DNA of 64,000 nucleotides from Gnetum montanum (lineage: Eukaryota; Streptophyta; Gnetopsida; Gnetales; Gnetaceae), in contig MNCI01021396.1 of NCBI GenBank assembly GCA_015680685.1, positions 192,391-256,390 of the forward strand, read 5' to 3'. Positions 11,426 through 22,554 of this stretch are shown here, one piece after another. The notes beneath the pieces were generated by a model that saw only the letters and a program-made list of their open reading frames with translations, was not told the DNA's origin and searched no databases. Numbering within the stretch: the stretch's first letter is position 1; the number at the start of each line of letters is the position of its first letter. The position numbers and the translations under genes are program-made.

Positions 11426-13716
11426 TGTTGTGCCTACAAAATTTGATCACTAGAAATTAAAAATTCTAGGTGTGAGATAGTTTTAACCTTGGATCATAAG
11501 GACCTCCAAGAAAGAGGATGCAAGGCATCATAGATTGTTTGGTCGATCACCTAGGGACTTGAAAAGTGCAAACGAGGATAAACAAGCATTAAAATAATGC
11601 AAATTCAATCTAAAAATGAATGCACAAAATAAAATCATGATAATTTGCACAAAAAATAAATCATCAATTTTATTGCAATGAAAATATTAAAAATGAAGAG
11701 TTTGAAATTTGTACAAATGATGCCTAAATGCGCAAGGAGCTTGCTCTAATGGAGTTTGAAGCCTATTGAAGCTGGTAGTTTGCACTCTATGGTTAGCTCC
11801 ATGATCTAGATTCTTTCCAACTCCTAACATGAAACCTCCTTGCAAGTTTCTAGCCTAGATCTACAATGTTGGTTACTAGGGGGGTAAGGTCTATGCTAGA
11901 ATTTTGTTACGAAAGGGGGTACTATGTTGAGAATCTTTGTGCTTAGGTAGTTGCAGATTTGCTCCAAAAGTTTTGCCAAATGCTCAAAGGTCGTAAATGC
12001 TTAAGATTGTCAAAGGTTCTAGCACTCAAGAATGGCCAAAAGCTTTTTGAGTTTAAGAAATCTAGAGCTCTAAAACCTATTTAAGGTGTTTGTGATGGGA
12101 TTTTAGAGGTCACATGGCTATTGATTTTTGGCGACAAATTTTGATGAGCGGTGAGGTACCGCTACACTCAACCATACGAATACAAGCATTCATGCATGAT
12201 TCGGTTGAACTCTGTAGATAAGCTAGTTGTGGTATCTAGATAGTTACACATTGATCATAGTTCATTGTCTTCCCACTTGGACTAGTATTTGCTTTGTTAC
12301 ATATGGTTTACTCTAGAGTGAGGTGTATGATGTGGTCCTAAGCTAGTGCTACTCCTAGAGGTAATGAAAAATAACTTTGTTTTAAGCTAAGAGGGAGTGG
12401 GAGAAGAGAATCTAAGCTAGCCTAAGTGCCATGAGCATATGTCCTTAATCATCCGTACACATCTTGGACCTTTTGTACTACTACTGGCATTACCAAGAGC
12501 ATGTCCTAGGTACACTACTGGGATACCAAGTAGTCACACTTACATGCTTGTGATTAAGTTGTACTCATTCCATGTTTAATAATAGGGATAGGAAATGAAG
12601 GTAGAGAAATATTAATTAAGAAAGCAATAAATAAAAATAATAATAAGCAATTAAAACTAAGTGAATGCTGCAATGATGAAGTAATCTCAATCTTTATTGC
12701 GAGTCATGTGCATGTCCAAGTACGTGACACTCGAATAAAGGTTCTGTACAATTACAATCATCACACTATGGGCATGCACTGAGGGAAAGAGTTGAGAGGA
12801 ACTAAAAATGAACAAAAAGACTCTACTCTAACACTAATTGACTCTAAAAATTACTGCCTCTTCTTGTGTGCCCAAATGTGTATTTATAGGCTCACATAGG
12901 AGTCACAATATCATGTCCAGGCTATGATATTAGGTACCTGATATTAGGGGTTCGATATCGGGACTTATTAAACCTGATATTTGTACTTGATATCAAGGGT
13001 CCAATAACAGGGGTTCAATAATAGTGGTCCAATATTAGGACTCATCAAATTTCTACCATGATTACTAACTAATTGGAATCATGGGCAAGTGTAGGAGGCC
13101 TTTACCTCTAGTGTAGTTTCCATTTATCATAAGTTTTGATAACCCCAAGACCACCAAAATAATGCTAGATATCATAAATAGTAAACAGACTTTTCCAACC
13201 ATGCTAGCTTCACCCATTTACGCTATCCTTATGGGAATACTATTGGAATTTTGTGATCTATGCTAGAATTGGTGGGTCAATGTTGGAATTTTGAAGAACA
13301 AAAACCCCATTCACTTTGACACTAGCCTTAAGACATTCATGTTGGGTTTTGTGAGAGCTATGTTGGGTTCCATTGGAAAAATGAAAACCCAACACCACCA
13401 ACATTGGGAGTAGGTGGTTTTAGCGAAGTTGAGTTTATACTCCCACAAAAAGCCATGAAAATGCCAAATTTGGTTGTTCCTAGGGCATTATTAGCCTTCG
13501 CAAGTCCAAATATAGGTATGACATGACTTTTTTCAACTTGGAAAGTGTGGTTATAATGACTTATGAGGAAATTTTCAGCCCAAAAAGTTTAAGTGTGTGA
13601 GATTAGAGTTTGTGGGCTATAAACCCCACATTTTACAATGAAAACCTAGCCTCAACTATAGAGGTGAAGAGTACAATGCCAAAGGATTGCAACATGCATT
13701 TCTTGGTGGTGTTTTA
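11426..13716 (-). mobile_element. 5' LTR of F1 with a nested solo LTR
   Basis: Matches both LTRs of F2: the minus strand starts TAAAACACCACC (13,716; F2 has TGAAACACCA) and ends CAACA (11,426). Shared blocks include 'gtacaaatgatgcctaaatg' near 11,715, 'ttggatcataaggacctc' near 11,492, and the 'gacttatgaggaaattttcagccc' stretch near 13,557. Total 2,291 bases. Removing the nested 906-bp LTR and its duplicated target leaves about 1,380, close to the 1.54-1.59 kb of F2's LTRs. Confidence 0.85.
12142..13047. mobile_element. Solo LTR of family E, with 5-bp TSD
   Basis: Starts TGATGAG and ends CTCATCA, a perfect 7-base terminal inverted repeat. It is flanked on both sides by AATTT (12,137-12,141 and 13,048-13,052). 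Length 906 bases. It interrupts the 5' LTR of F1. It contains a TATA-like 'tatttatagg' near 12,892 and, at 12,930-13,045, a cluster of GATATY-type repeats. Part of it matches 1-310. Internal sequence was presumably lost by recombination between two LTRs. Confidence 0.92.
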
Positions 13717-14949
13717 GCTATGATATGTGTGGATGGCCATGGAAATGATACTAATCTAGGAGACTTGTGATCATATCCATGTGAAATCAATAATAAAAAA
13801 GTGGGAAAGCATATACATGTATTTATTTATATATAGATTTATATAAATTTTTTCAAAAATTTTCTTGGGCCTTCCACTATGCACTTTTGTCATAATGAAA
13901 ATGAATCCCCATGAAACACCTCTAAGAGTATCAAGGTACTCTTTGAAATTATCTCCAACATAAACATACACTCATTACCATCATGTGGACCCCTGTTTAC
14001 TCTATTCATCCTTCTACTATTTGGTTTTACTATAGAGTTATAGGTCTTCCATTCGATGGAGTATACTCTTTGCAAATATCTCCAATATCTCCTACATTTT
14101 ATGCTCATTATTCTTATGAAAACTAATTTAATGATTCTCCAACATTATATGCTTATTGTTCTCATGAAAACCACTTCAATGACCCCTCCATGAGTTGGAA
14201 AACCATTCAATATAAGCCTTTTTAGTTTGTTCACTATCCTAGTTGGTTTCACCATCAAGTTAGAGGTCTTTCACTTGGTGGTGATTTTTAGCTATTCATT
14301 CACTTGATGGTGATTCTTAGTTGCTCATTAGAATAGATAATGTAATAAGGACATGTAAAAGCCTTGGATTTTACCTATGTTTGCTTCTCATGCACTATGG
14401 CAGTATGACATCTCTTCATCATGCTCCCTCCTCAAGTCCACTTGAATGTAACATAGCTCATTTAGTGGGAAAACTATTAAGTCCATTAAGCATACCACAT
14501 CTTGTTTAATGGGATAACCCCCAAGTCTATTGAGTGTAATGCAACTCATTCAATGGGAAAACCATGCCAAACCAGCCTTGGCAATAAAGCGTAATGAGGA
14601 CTTCATCCTACAAAAAAAAAAGAAGAAAAAAAGCAAGGGGAAGAAAATTGTCAAGGATCTAAATGGTCATTAAAGCCTCAAAGCCTAATGGCCAAAGAAA
14701 TCTTGAAGTGAAGTGATTGGGTCCTCAAACACACTTTTTGAGCGAACAAAACTTCAAAACATGTTAAAAGTCACCCTATAACCATAATGAAAACACTTGG
14801 AATGCATTGTTAGCCTTCACGATCATCTTCCTAATGACCATTACCACCATCGCATCATAGCCTTATCCCATCATCACAATCACTCTTTGGCATGTTTGAT
14901 ATAACTAGATCAAGCATGGAGAGGGAACGTTAGTGGTGGACCTATAGTG
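13717..14949. other. Unassigned stretch with short tandem repeats
   Basis: Flank outside the F1 LTR. No coding signal; the open frames near 13,771-14,108 are chance. Repetition is visible: 'tactctttgaaattatctccaa' recurs as 'tactctttgcaaatatctccaa', and 'agttataggtcttcc' recurs as 'agttagaggtctttc'. A 44-45-bp unit is repeated three times at 14,434-14,567. An A-rich run lies near 14,611. Confidence 0.5.
14434..14567. repeat. 44-45-bp tandem repeat, three units
   Basis: Units begin 'aagtcca' at 14,434, 'aagtcca' at 14,479 and 'aagtcta' at 14,523. Each carries a 'cat/tca..tt(t/c)a(a/g)tggga' core followed by 'aaac' or 'aacc'. Moderately diverged. Confidence 0.65.
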
Positions 14950-15014
14950 GTGTTTTGTGTTCTTTGTTGGTGCCTCTTAGATTAATCCTCTAGACACCAA
15001 CAAAAAGGAGCTAA
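14950..15014 (+). other. Polypurine tract and hairpin before an F-family LTR
   Basis: Matches the sequence just before the 3' LTR of F2 (plus 40,942-41,010, read on the minus strand). Both have 'ttgttggtg' followed about 20 bases later by 'caccaacaa', an inverted repeat. Next comes a purine-rich AACAAAAAGGAG tract that ends at the LTR start, the expected position of the plus-strand primer. Confidence 0.65.
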
Positions 15015-16470
15015 TGGAACACCACCAAATTTGCATGTTGTAACCTTTTTAACCCCCATCCTATGAAACCTGAGGCTAAAAATTTATTGTAAATGTGAAG
15101 ATTGTAACTTACAAGAGGAAATTTCACCTATTGCATACTTTTGGGATAAAAAAATTCCTCATAAGTGGTCAAAGCCACATTCCCCAAGTGAGAAGAGACA
15201 TGTACTATCTATATTTGGGCTTGAGGAGGTCAAAAATGCCTTTGGAATGCCAAAAATGAGATTTTGATGGGTTTATGAGGGGTATATACTTTTCTACACT
15301 TGACAACTCTTGTGAGGATGTAAACTAGCATGGAGGCATCAATGCTAGTGTGGAGGAGTGTAGGGGGTGGGTCTCACCTACCCCCAGCATGGAAAACAAG
15401 GTAACTCATCCTGGAGGGCTTTGAGCTTCACCCCTAACATTGATCTCTCATCCCTCTTAACATTGACACCTCCTACCTAGTGTAGAAGTAGTATGGCCAA
15501 GATGTCAATGTCACATCAACTCTAGCAAGGACCTTGCAATGCCAAAATGGAAGGTTAAAGACCTAGCATGGAAGGTGCACCCCCATTACTATTTTTGGTA
15601 AATGGAATGGCCATGGGGGTATGACAGTTTCCATATATTGTAAACCCTTAGATTTTGGACACCTACCCCCCCTAAATGAGGTAGCAATTTGCAGCCAATT
15701 TGTAGCATAATCTATTAGTCATTTACAACAAATTTGTAGCCAAAATCATGGCCTAAACCCTATAAAATCAAATCCCAACACCATTTCAAGTGGGACACCC
15801 TTGGTAGTTGAATACTTTGAGCATTTTGGCATGTTGGCCTCAAGAGATCTTGCTTTTTAGTAGGAACACAACTTCTTGGGGCTTGTTAGCGTAGAACCAT
15901 TGCAACTTTGTTACCCCTATTATCTCCCTTGGGATTTGTGAACCTAGAGTGTTAACATTATCCTCTTGGGATCCTCAAATATTAGTGTGGAGTACTTTAA
16001 TAGTATCTATTCTTCACATTTCTTAACCCTAGTAGTGATCAATGTTATAGATCTAGAGTGGTGACAAAGGTGATTTGATAGCACTGGGAGTGGTAGAGAT
16101 AATGAATCATGGAGATGATCATGGCTTGAATGGGATCTGAACCCTTGCCCAAGTGAACCCTCGTTGCCCTCCCCTTGGGAAAAAAATTTGTACACATCTT
16201 TGAACCCATTCTCTATTTATTTAATAAAGTTTATGATTTCATTTTATGTCCAATTTTAGATTTAATTGCTGTATTTTCAGTGCATTATTTTATAGATTTG
16301 CATCTCTTTACTTCATTACCCTCATTTTCACCTCCTTTAAGTCCTTGTATGATCTACTAAACCATCCAAGGCACCTTGAATCCCATTTTTTGAGGCCCTG
16401 AGGATTCAAGATTGAAGTTGCTACATTGGATCTTTCGATTTTCTAGTGATCGATTTTTTTGGTTGCAACA
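15015..16470 (+). mobile_element. Plus-strand LTR of the F family
   Basis: Reverse-complement match to the F1 and F2 LTRs: starts TGGAACACCACCAAATTTGC and ends GGTTGCAACA. It includes the reverse of the 'ggcattccaaaaggcat' block (near 15,250), the 'ccatgggggtatg' block (near 15,612), 'tttgtacacat' (near 16,187) and 'aataaag' (16,222). Length 1,456. It is preceded by a 3'-end signature, so it is probably the 3' LTR of an element whose body is gone. The 5-base flanks (GCTAA and CTCGT) do not match, so it is not a simple solo LTR. Confidence 0.8.
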
Positions 16471-17602
16471 CTCGTATAAGCACTGAGCTCCACAATGGAG
16501 TGTTTCATCAATGCAAAACCACTCAACCCTACAAGATCCCAAAAAGCTCAAAATGTGGTTTTAAGGATTCCACAATCTTTAGAAAATTGAGCTATGCTTT
16601 GGAGTGTTTTGAAACTACAAAACCACTCAATCCCATAGGATCCCAACAAGCTCAATACATATGCCTTCTCACAAGAAGCACATCAACCCCATAGGGAAAT
16701 AAGCAAGAATGTAAAAAGTAAGGAAACAATGTAACTACAATTACAAGAGCTTGCACTTTGAAGCCCAATACCACATACAACCAAGCAAATGATGTAACAA
16801 TGAAGTACAAAAGTGCAATAGCATAGAGTAAACAATGAGGAGCTTGATGTGAATGATGCCATGTCAATTTTCCAAGATTCTAGTATCTTCTTATAGCCTT
16901 GGAGTTTCTAAAAACTTCTTGAAATTCATCTAATAGCTAGATAATGACTACCCAATGGCTAGATTAGATGTCTTATTTGAGGTAGTGACGTCTCCCTAAG
17001 ATTGGTCTCAAATTGGGAAAGACGTCTCATTGGAAAATGGAACATCTCTAGGAAGACATCTATTCTTGAATGTAGAAATATACTATTTTTAGAATACATC
17101 TCCTCCACTTTTGAGCTATCAATTTATCTTCTTGCTAGTCCTTGGAGCATCTTCATAGTCTATTTTTTTGTCCATGTAGTTTTCATAATGACATCTCTAC
17201 GTAGATCTCATGACATATTAAAGTAGATCTCGTTTTCAAACTCAAGTCTTGTTTTGAAGTTCATGCTCATTTATGGTCCTACTAGATTAAAAACATATTT
17301 CCATATTCTCCATATTCTCTAAGGTTTTGACATACCAAAAGATCAACAAGTTTCTTTTCCACTTTTTAATTATTGATATAAAGATATATGTAGAAATTTT
17401 TGAGAGATTGAAGGTTCAAGTTTATTTTTCACTTTTTAACTATTGATACGAAGATACAGTTAGAATTTTCTTCATGGTGGATGATGATCCATCTATGATG
17501 CATGCTACAATGAATAGGCATACTTGGTAGTTAAGGCATAGTGAAGACACTTCCAAATTGCATATATTGGCTATCATTGCATGATGTCCATATGCTCAAA
17601 TA
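16471..17602. other. Unassigned repeats upstream of element C
   Basis: No gene. A 48-base block at about 16,506-16,553 is repeated at 16,608-16,655 ('aaaccactcaa..ccc..a.gatccca..aagctcaa'). A GACRTCTC-type word recurs at least five times in 16,985-17,215. A 45-base block at about 17,350 recurs at about 17,419 ('cactttttaa.tattgata..aagata'). From about 17,490 the sequence is the host repeat into which element C inserted. Confidence 0.5.
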
Positions 17603-18112
17603 TGTAAGAAAACATGCCTTCTTGGTGGATTGAAGGTTTTTTCCCTGCAAAATGAGGGCAAAAAAATCATGGAGATCCTCATGGGTTTCATGATATCATA
17701 ACTATCATAAAAAAACTATATTGGCCATGATTCCTTTGTATACTTTGTTATAGGGATACGTAGGCTTGCAGAGAAGCTTCAACTTTGATGCTTAGGTCAT
17801 CATGCTTCTCTTTGAGTGTAAGGCTTAGGGCTAGATACATTAGAGTAGGAACATGTCTCAACTCTTTTAGGGGAGCACTGACTCTTATGATTATGTATAC
17901 ATGTTGTGGTAATTACTTATGTGTGTCATGTTGTTTATATGGTTTCATGTGGCATATTTGATACACTCTTAAGCCATGGATTAATGGATAATGTGTGTGC
18001 AGGTGGTATGATTATTAAGGCATGGTCCATCTTAGGTCCATTTATGTCATCTAGCTAATTTTTAACTCAAAGGTGGTGCTCAATGGTGCTTCGCTAGATT
18101 AGTGTCATTACA
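17603..18112 (+). repeat. 5' LTR of element C
   Basis: 510 bases, aligned with 20,582-21,002 over 'ttgatgcttaggtcatcat', 'ttagagtaggaa.atgtct', 'cttatgtgtgtcatgttg' and 'catggtccatcttaggtc'. Followed by the primer-binding site. Confidence 0.88.
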
Positions 18113-18130
18113 CTTAGTATCAGAGCCATG
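18113..18130 (+). other. Primer-binding site of element C
   Basis: TAGTATCAGAGCC begins 2 bases after the LTR end and differs by one base from the site complementary to initiator tRNA-Met. Confidence 0.85.
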
Positions 18131-18199
18131 GTTTGTGGTTCAAGGCTAATGGTGATTCTAGGTATGTGGTTCATGATCGTGATTTTATATTCATGACTC

Positions 18200-19660
18200 A
18201 TGTGCTTCCATGACACACAAAAAGAAGAGCAACAAAAGCCAAAATCTCTACACTATTCCTTTTGATCATAATCCTCATAATGGACAAGTTCAAGATGGTG
18301 GTTGGGATAGTCATGTACATGAAGAGGTGCATAATGAGATGAATGTGTATGAGGATATACATGAAATGAGGATGTTGAGTTGATTAGTGAGAGGTATATT
18401 GATGAATCCCCTAAAAATATACAATAATTATGAAGTCATTTACAAGAAGTAGATAACGTCATCATATGTAGTTTACCTACAGCTAAGAAAGCTTATATGA
18501 TGTAGTAATTGGTGGATTTGATGAAAGTTCCTTTCCTTCCAAAGTTTTGCACTAACAAAAAATACAAACTTGTCCTAAATCAAAAATTTATGTTGAAGAA
18601 CTAGGTGAAGTAACTTGGGGATTTTGTTTATGATCTTTAGCTTTCCAACCAAGAGATCTAAGATTAAAATTAGGAGTTGCATTCATTGTTAGAAATTTAG
18701 TAGGCTTTGTATGAAAGCTAAAAAAATAAGATTGAGGCTTTGGAAAAAAAATTAGATGATGAGATTAGGATCATGAAAGATCAGCTAACCATGCAAGTAA
18801 GGGCACTAGCATTAGGACTAAGTTAATCAATTTTCAAGTTCCAAGCAAAGGAACCAAAACTCTACAAGAGTGATAGGGATGATATTATGATAAATACATT
18901 TCTATTTCAAATAGAAGAGTTCCTAGAGATATATGAATATGCTAGAAAAATACAAGCTTGTGTTGTTGCCAAATTCATAGGTTGAATAGCAAAACCATGA
19001 TGGCTTGGCATCCTCCAAGAAGAAAATATTGGCATAGGCAAAACTTTCAAAAAGTGGAACTAGTTCAAGGAGACTTTGATTAAGAACTTTCATTTAGGTA
19101 ATTCCATTGACAAAGCCTAGGTGAAGATAAAAGAGTTCTAGCATATAAGAAATATAGAGGATGATATTTAGGAATGATAAAATATCATCATAAAAATTCC
19201 AAAATTTGATGAGAATGATAAGTATAGACTATTTCTTAATGACCTCAAACCTTGGGTTCGACATGAGCTCAAAACTTGCAAAATCACAAGATTCAAGGAA
19301 GCCATCCAATTTGTAACCACTTTGTCTGATTACAACTAGTAAAGAAGGACAAGGATACTATTGAACAATTACTTGAGAGTAAGAAAAAGAGTAATAAATC
19401 TTAGAGAGGTAATTGATAACTAAGTCTAGGTAGAGTTAGAGGCTCTTATGTCAAGCTAGCTCTATAAGACTCAAGCATGGGAAACATCAAGCTTTCCAAG
19501 AATAATAGGTGTCTTGAAACAAATAACTACATCTCAAATGGTTTTCTTAATATCCTATAAGGCATTGAGGCTTAAAATGATACATTTGTGATGGAGGGCA
19601 TTATGATTAAGAATGCTTTGAAAATCTTTAAATAAAAAATAGTGGCAATAAAACAAATGA
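18200..19660 (+). pseudogene. gag of element C
   Basis: A coiled-coil-like stretch with 'KKIRLRLWKKN'-type charge and broken frames precedes the capsid domain. The capsid domain (18,848-19,345) reads 'PKEPKLYKSDRDDIMINTFL', 'QIEEFLEIYEYARKIQ', 'VVAKFIG', 'IIIKIPKFDENDKYRLFLN', then 'DLKPWVRHELKTCKITRF' and 'EAIQFVTTLSDY'. This is the retrotransposon gag pattern in order: SGxRD-like start, W-rich middle, 'FLxGLxxxVRxEL' end. A degenerate CCHC-like remnant ('CDGGHYD.ECF') lies near 19,590-19,640. Stops interrupt several positions. Role when alive: coat of the particle. Confidence 0.8.
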
Positions 19661-19963
19661 GAATCATAGGTTGAATGTAATTTAGCATTAGCCTCATGAT
19701 TAGTATTAGATCTCTAATAGAGATGATGAAGAGTAATCTATAATACTTTTGAACTCCTTTCAACAAATTCATGAGGGTTTGACCACCTTAGTAGAAGGTG
19801 GAGAATCTAGTATTCAATCAAGGTAATGAGTTCCAAGAGGATTGAGACATGATTAGCTTGATGCAACTACATTCTTCATGAATTGATTCTAAGTAGAGAA
19901 AAAATAAAAAAAATGTCCATTCTTAAGTGAGTGGTGAAGTACATGCTGTTGATTGTGATCTTG

Positions 19964-20253
19964 GCCAGGTTGTATATGCTCTTAATTACACCTCTGAGTA
20001 GGGAGTGTAGGATTCTTACTGCATCTTCAAGTAGGAAGCATGAGATTGTAACTATATCTTTGTGTAGAAAGCACATGATTTTGACTACATTCAAACAAGA
20101 AGCATAAGATTATGATTGCATCTTTAAGTAGGAAGCATAGGATTAAACTATGTCTTTAAGTGGGAATAATAGGATTATAACTACATCTTTGAGTAAGAAG
20201 TGTAGAATTAAGAATGCATCTTCAAGTAGAAAGCATAGGATGAAGATGAAGGA
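19964..20253 (+). repeat. 33-bp tandem repeat encoding 11-residue units
   Basis: About nine units with starts near 19,997, 20,030, 20,063, 20,095, 20,127 and onward, each 'aagtaggaagcataggatt.taactacatctt' or a variant. The 33-base period keeps frame, and one frame reads as units like 'SSSRKHEIVTI' and 'SLCRKHMILTT'. It lies between the gag remnant and the 3' LTR of element C. Confidence 0.75.
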
Positions 20254-20581
20254 ATCAATTCCTTTGGAAGACTACACCTCTATATCACTTCAAGTGTAGG
20301 AAAATATTTTCATGTATAATTTGCATGAAAAAGAGTAAGCATTTTCTTAATTGAACTAGGTTGTGTGAGTATCTCTAGGCCTTGATTGGATGTCAAGTTA
20401 AGTTCAACATGTATGCTTTATGGTGGATTACACTAGTTGTTGAACCTTCTTTTCTACACTTTTTAAAATTGATTTTGAGTTGTTTAATACCATCAATATC
20501 CATTATGCTTCTCACATTTGAAGAAACATATGGATAAAGACTTTAGCTTCAAGAATGTCACTTCTTTTAAGTAGGAGAAAG

Positions 20582-21002
20582 TGTAGGAAAACCTTCCTTG
20601 TTGGTAGATCAAAGCTATTTCATATTGGAATTAGAGCTAGAGGAGCTTTGGCTTTGATGCTTAAGCCACCATCCTTTGATTTAAGAGTAGGGAGTAGGCT
20701 AAATATGTTAGAGTAGGAATGTGTCTTAGCTATTCTAGGAGAATCCTAAATCTTATGGTTGTATGTGCTTATTGTGATCATTGCTTATGTGTGTCATGTT
20801 GGTCATCTTGCTTATATGATTTCATGTAGCATACTTAATACATCCTAACTCATGGACTAATAGGTGGTGTTCACTTATGATATGTGTGTTGGTGCTATGA
20901 GCATTGAGGTATTGTCCATCTTGGGTCTAATTTAGGTCATTTGGCTGATTTTGGACTCACAAGTAGTGTTGAATGGTACTTTGCTAAAGTAATGCCATTA
21001 CA
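20582..21002 (+). repeat. 3' LTR of element C
   Basis: 421 bases, preceded by the polypurine tract and followed by the TSD AAATG. Shorter than the 5' LTR by about 90 bases because of internal deletions. Confidence 0.87.
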
Positions 21003-21968
21003 AAATGCCGTATGATCAAGGGCTTGAGTTGGATTACATTATCATATTTTGATCTAGTGTTGATCTATTGTGTACTTGTTAACATTGGTATGTATGGACA
21101 ATAATGTATGATATCATGCATGTGCATACATGGTAGTTAAGGCATGGTGGAGACACTTATGAATTGCATATATTGGTTATCATTCCATGATGCCCATATG
21201 CTCAAATTTCTTATGAATAAGGGCTTGATTTGGATTACATTATCATGGTCTAATCCAGTGTTAATGTTGCCATGTTGATCTAATGTATGCCTATTGACAT
21301 TGATATGTGAATTTCCTCCATGTCTAAAAGTCATCATATATAGGTCAAATTCTTGAATGATAAACCATTGTGATTTAAAAGTTTTTAAAAAAACATCATG
21401 GATTTCATGTGTACACCTTAAAGATAGCATAATTTGCAAATGTTAAAATGTTAGTTATTCATGGTGTTTACAAGTTAGGTTAAAACACATCCATGGCAAT
21501 TGGAAGCATTGACTATTGATATAGTAATAGAATTTATGATATTTAATTTTTTAAAGACTATTACATTTGCTAGCTAAAATGGAAGAACTATGAGCTAGTG
21601 TTTCCATAGTTTAGGTTATCCTCTTTGAAAGGTGGTTAAATAATTTACAACACTATTAAGCACTATGGATAACATCATGTTTATTGATAGCACATGAAAG
21701 TATAACAATAGCACATGCAATCATTAGCCATGCTGGCATTGCTAATGGGCACATGTTATGATTCTCTTCATAACTTATTTTAGTAGGTTGCATAATTAAA
21801 ATTTCCAAGAAAGGTAGGTGTGTGGGTGAAATAATAAATTAGATGAAAAAAATGCAATTAAGGGTAAATATAAAATAAATAAAGCTAAAATAAAGTTCAC
21901 TCTTGTTAGTGTGGCTAAATAGCCATGCAAAAAAATTTTGGTATGGCAAAAGTAAAAGCACCCTAATT
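21003..21968. repeat. Host repeat holding a paralogous empty site of element C
   Basis: 'aagggcttgagttggattacattatcat' at 21,018 recurs at 21,219, a period near 200 bases. The sequence before element C (about 17,520-17,602: 'ggtagttaaggcata', 'catatgctcaaat') recurs at 21,131-21,208 and runs straight into 'aagggcttgatttgg', without the element. From about 21,440 to 21,968 nothing recognisable is seen. Confidence 0.75.
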
Positions 21969-22554
21969 TGTGAGAGAGGTCTTAGATTCAAAGGTTGTCC
22001 TAGTTTCTTTCAATGGTTTAGGGATCATGGAACATTCTAAGATGTTTGTGCATGGTACTCAAGTATTGAAAAATCCACTATTGTTTGATGGTTCCAAGAA
22101 ACAATAGGACTTCACTCTATTATTTGCCTTTTAGGCCTCCTCATCTTACCCTCACAAGGATAGAACTACATGAAGATTGATTCTATGATTATTGTAAATA
22201 TGTAAGTATCTTGCATTGGATAGTCTAGTTGTAACACCATGGTTAATTGTGTACTAGATCATGAAGGGTCTAGGGGTGAGGCATCCCTTATAGATACATC
22301 ATCATTTTCCTACCAATGATGTCTATAGGATTGTATGTGTATTATTTGCTAGTCCTCATTTGGAGTTGTAGATGTTCTCCTAGAGGAGTATACTTAATAT
22401 AAGATATTCGAATGTATTGCATATTCCCTTCTAAGTGATTGAAGTGGTTACATTACTTTCTTGGGGAAATAGTTTCCAGGTCTTCTTCTATAGGTCCATT
22501 GGATCTATGAAAATTCCTTAGGTTGATGGATAACATTGGGGTAACATTATTACA
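21969..22554 (+). repeat. 5' LTR of element D
   Basis: 586 bases. Shares 'tttctttcaatggttta', 'ggttccaagaaacaatagg', 'gatgttctcctagag' and 'aattcctta' blocks with 28,061-28,643. Confidence 0.9.

Larger units (their letters stand above)
337..13716 (-). mobile_element. F1: truncated giant Ty3/gypsy element with antisense gene
   Basis: Reading on the minus strand the order is: 5' LTR (13,716 to 11,426), primer-binding site, leader, gag, protease, an insert holding an antisense gene and a repeat array, pre-RT region, RT. It stops inside or just after RT, where a family E LTR begins. RNase H, integrase and 3' LTR are missing. Every module matches F2 at 39,357-60,517 in order, so this is one family. 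Large size, extra sequence between protease and RT, and the 'EMPSLDP' motif before RT suggest the Tat/Ogre branch of Ty3/gypsy; that placement is inference. All frames are broken, so the copy is dead. Confidence 0.85.
17603..21002 (+). mobile_element. Element C: gag-only Ty3/gypsy element
   Basis: 5' LTR 17,603-18,112 (starts TGTAAGAAAAC, ends CATTACA) and 3' LTR 20,582-21,002 (starts TGTAGGAAAAC, ends CATTACA). The primer-binding site at 18,115 reads TAGTATCAGAGC, 11 of 12 matching the initiator tRNA-Met type. A polypurine tract 'aagtaggagaaag' abuts the 3' LTR. Flanks AAATA and AAATG are a once-mutated TSD. The only protein-coding content is gag; pol is absent, so it depended on another element's enzymes. 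Total 3.4 kb. Confidence 0.88.

Noticed and set aside
13771-14108. Two overlapping minus-strand frames of 66 and 72 codons
   Set aside because: They read across diverged short repeats, and there is no conserved motif.
19876-20094. 72-codon minus-strand frame
   Set aside because: Antisense reading of the 33-bp repeats of element C. The plus-strand frame is the one continuous with gag.
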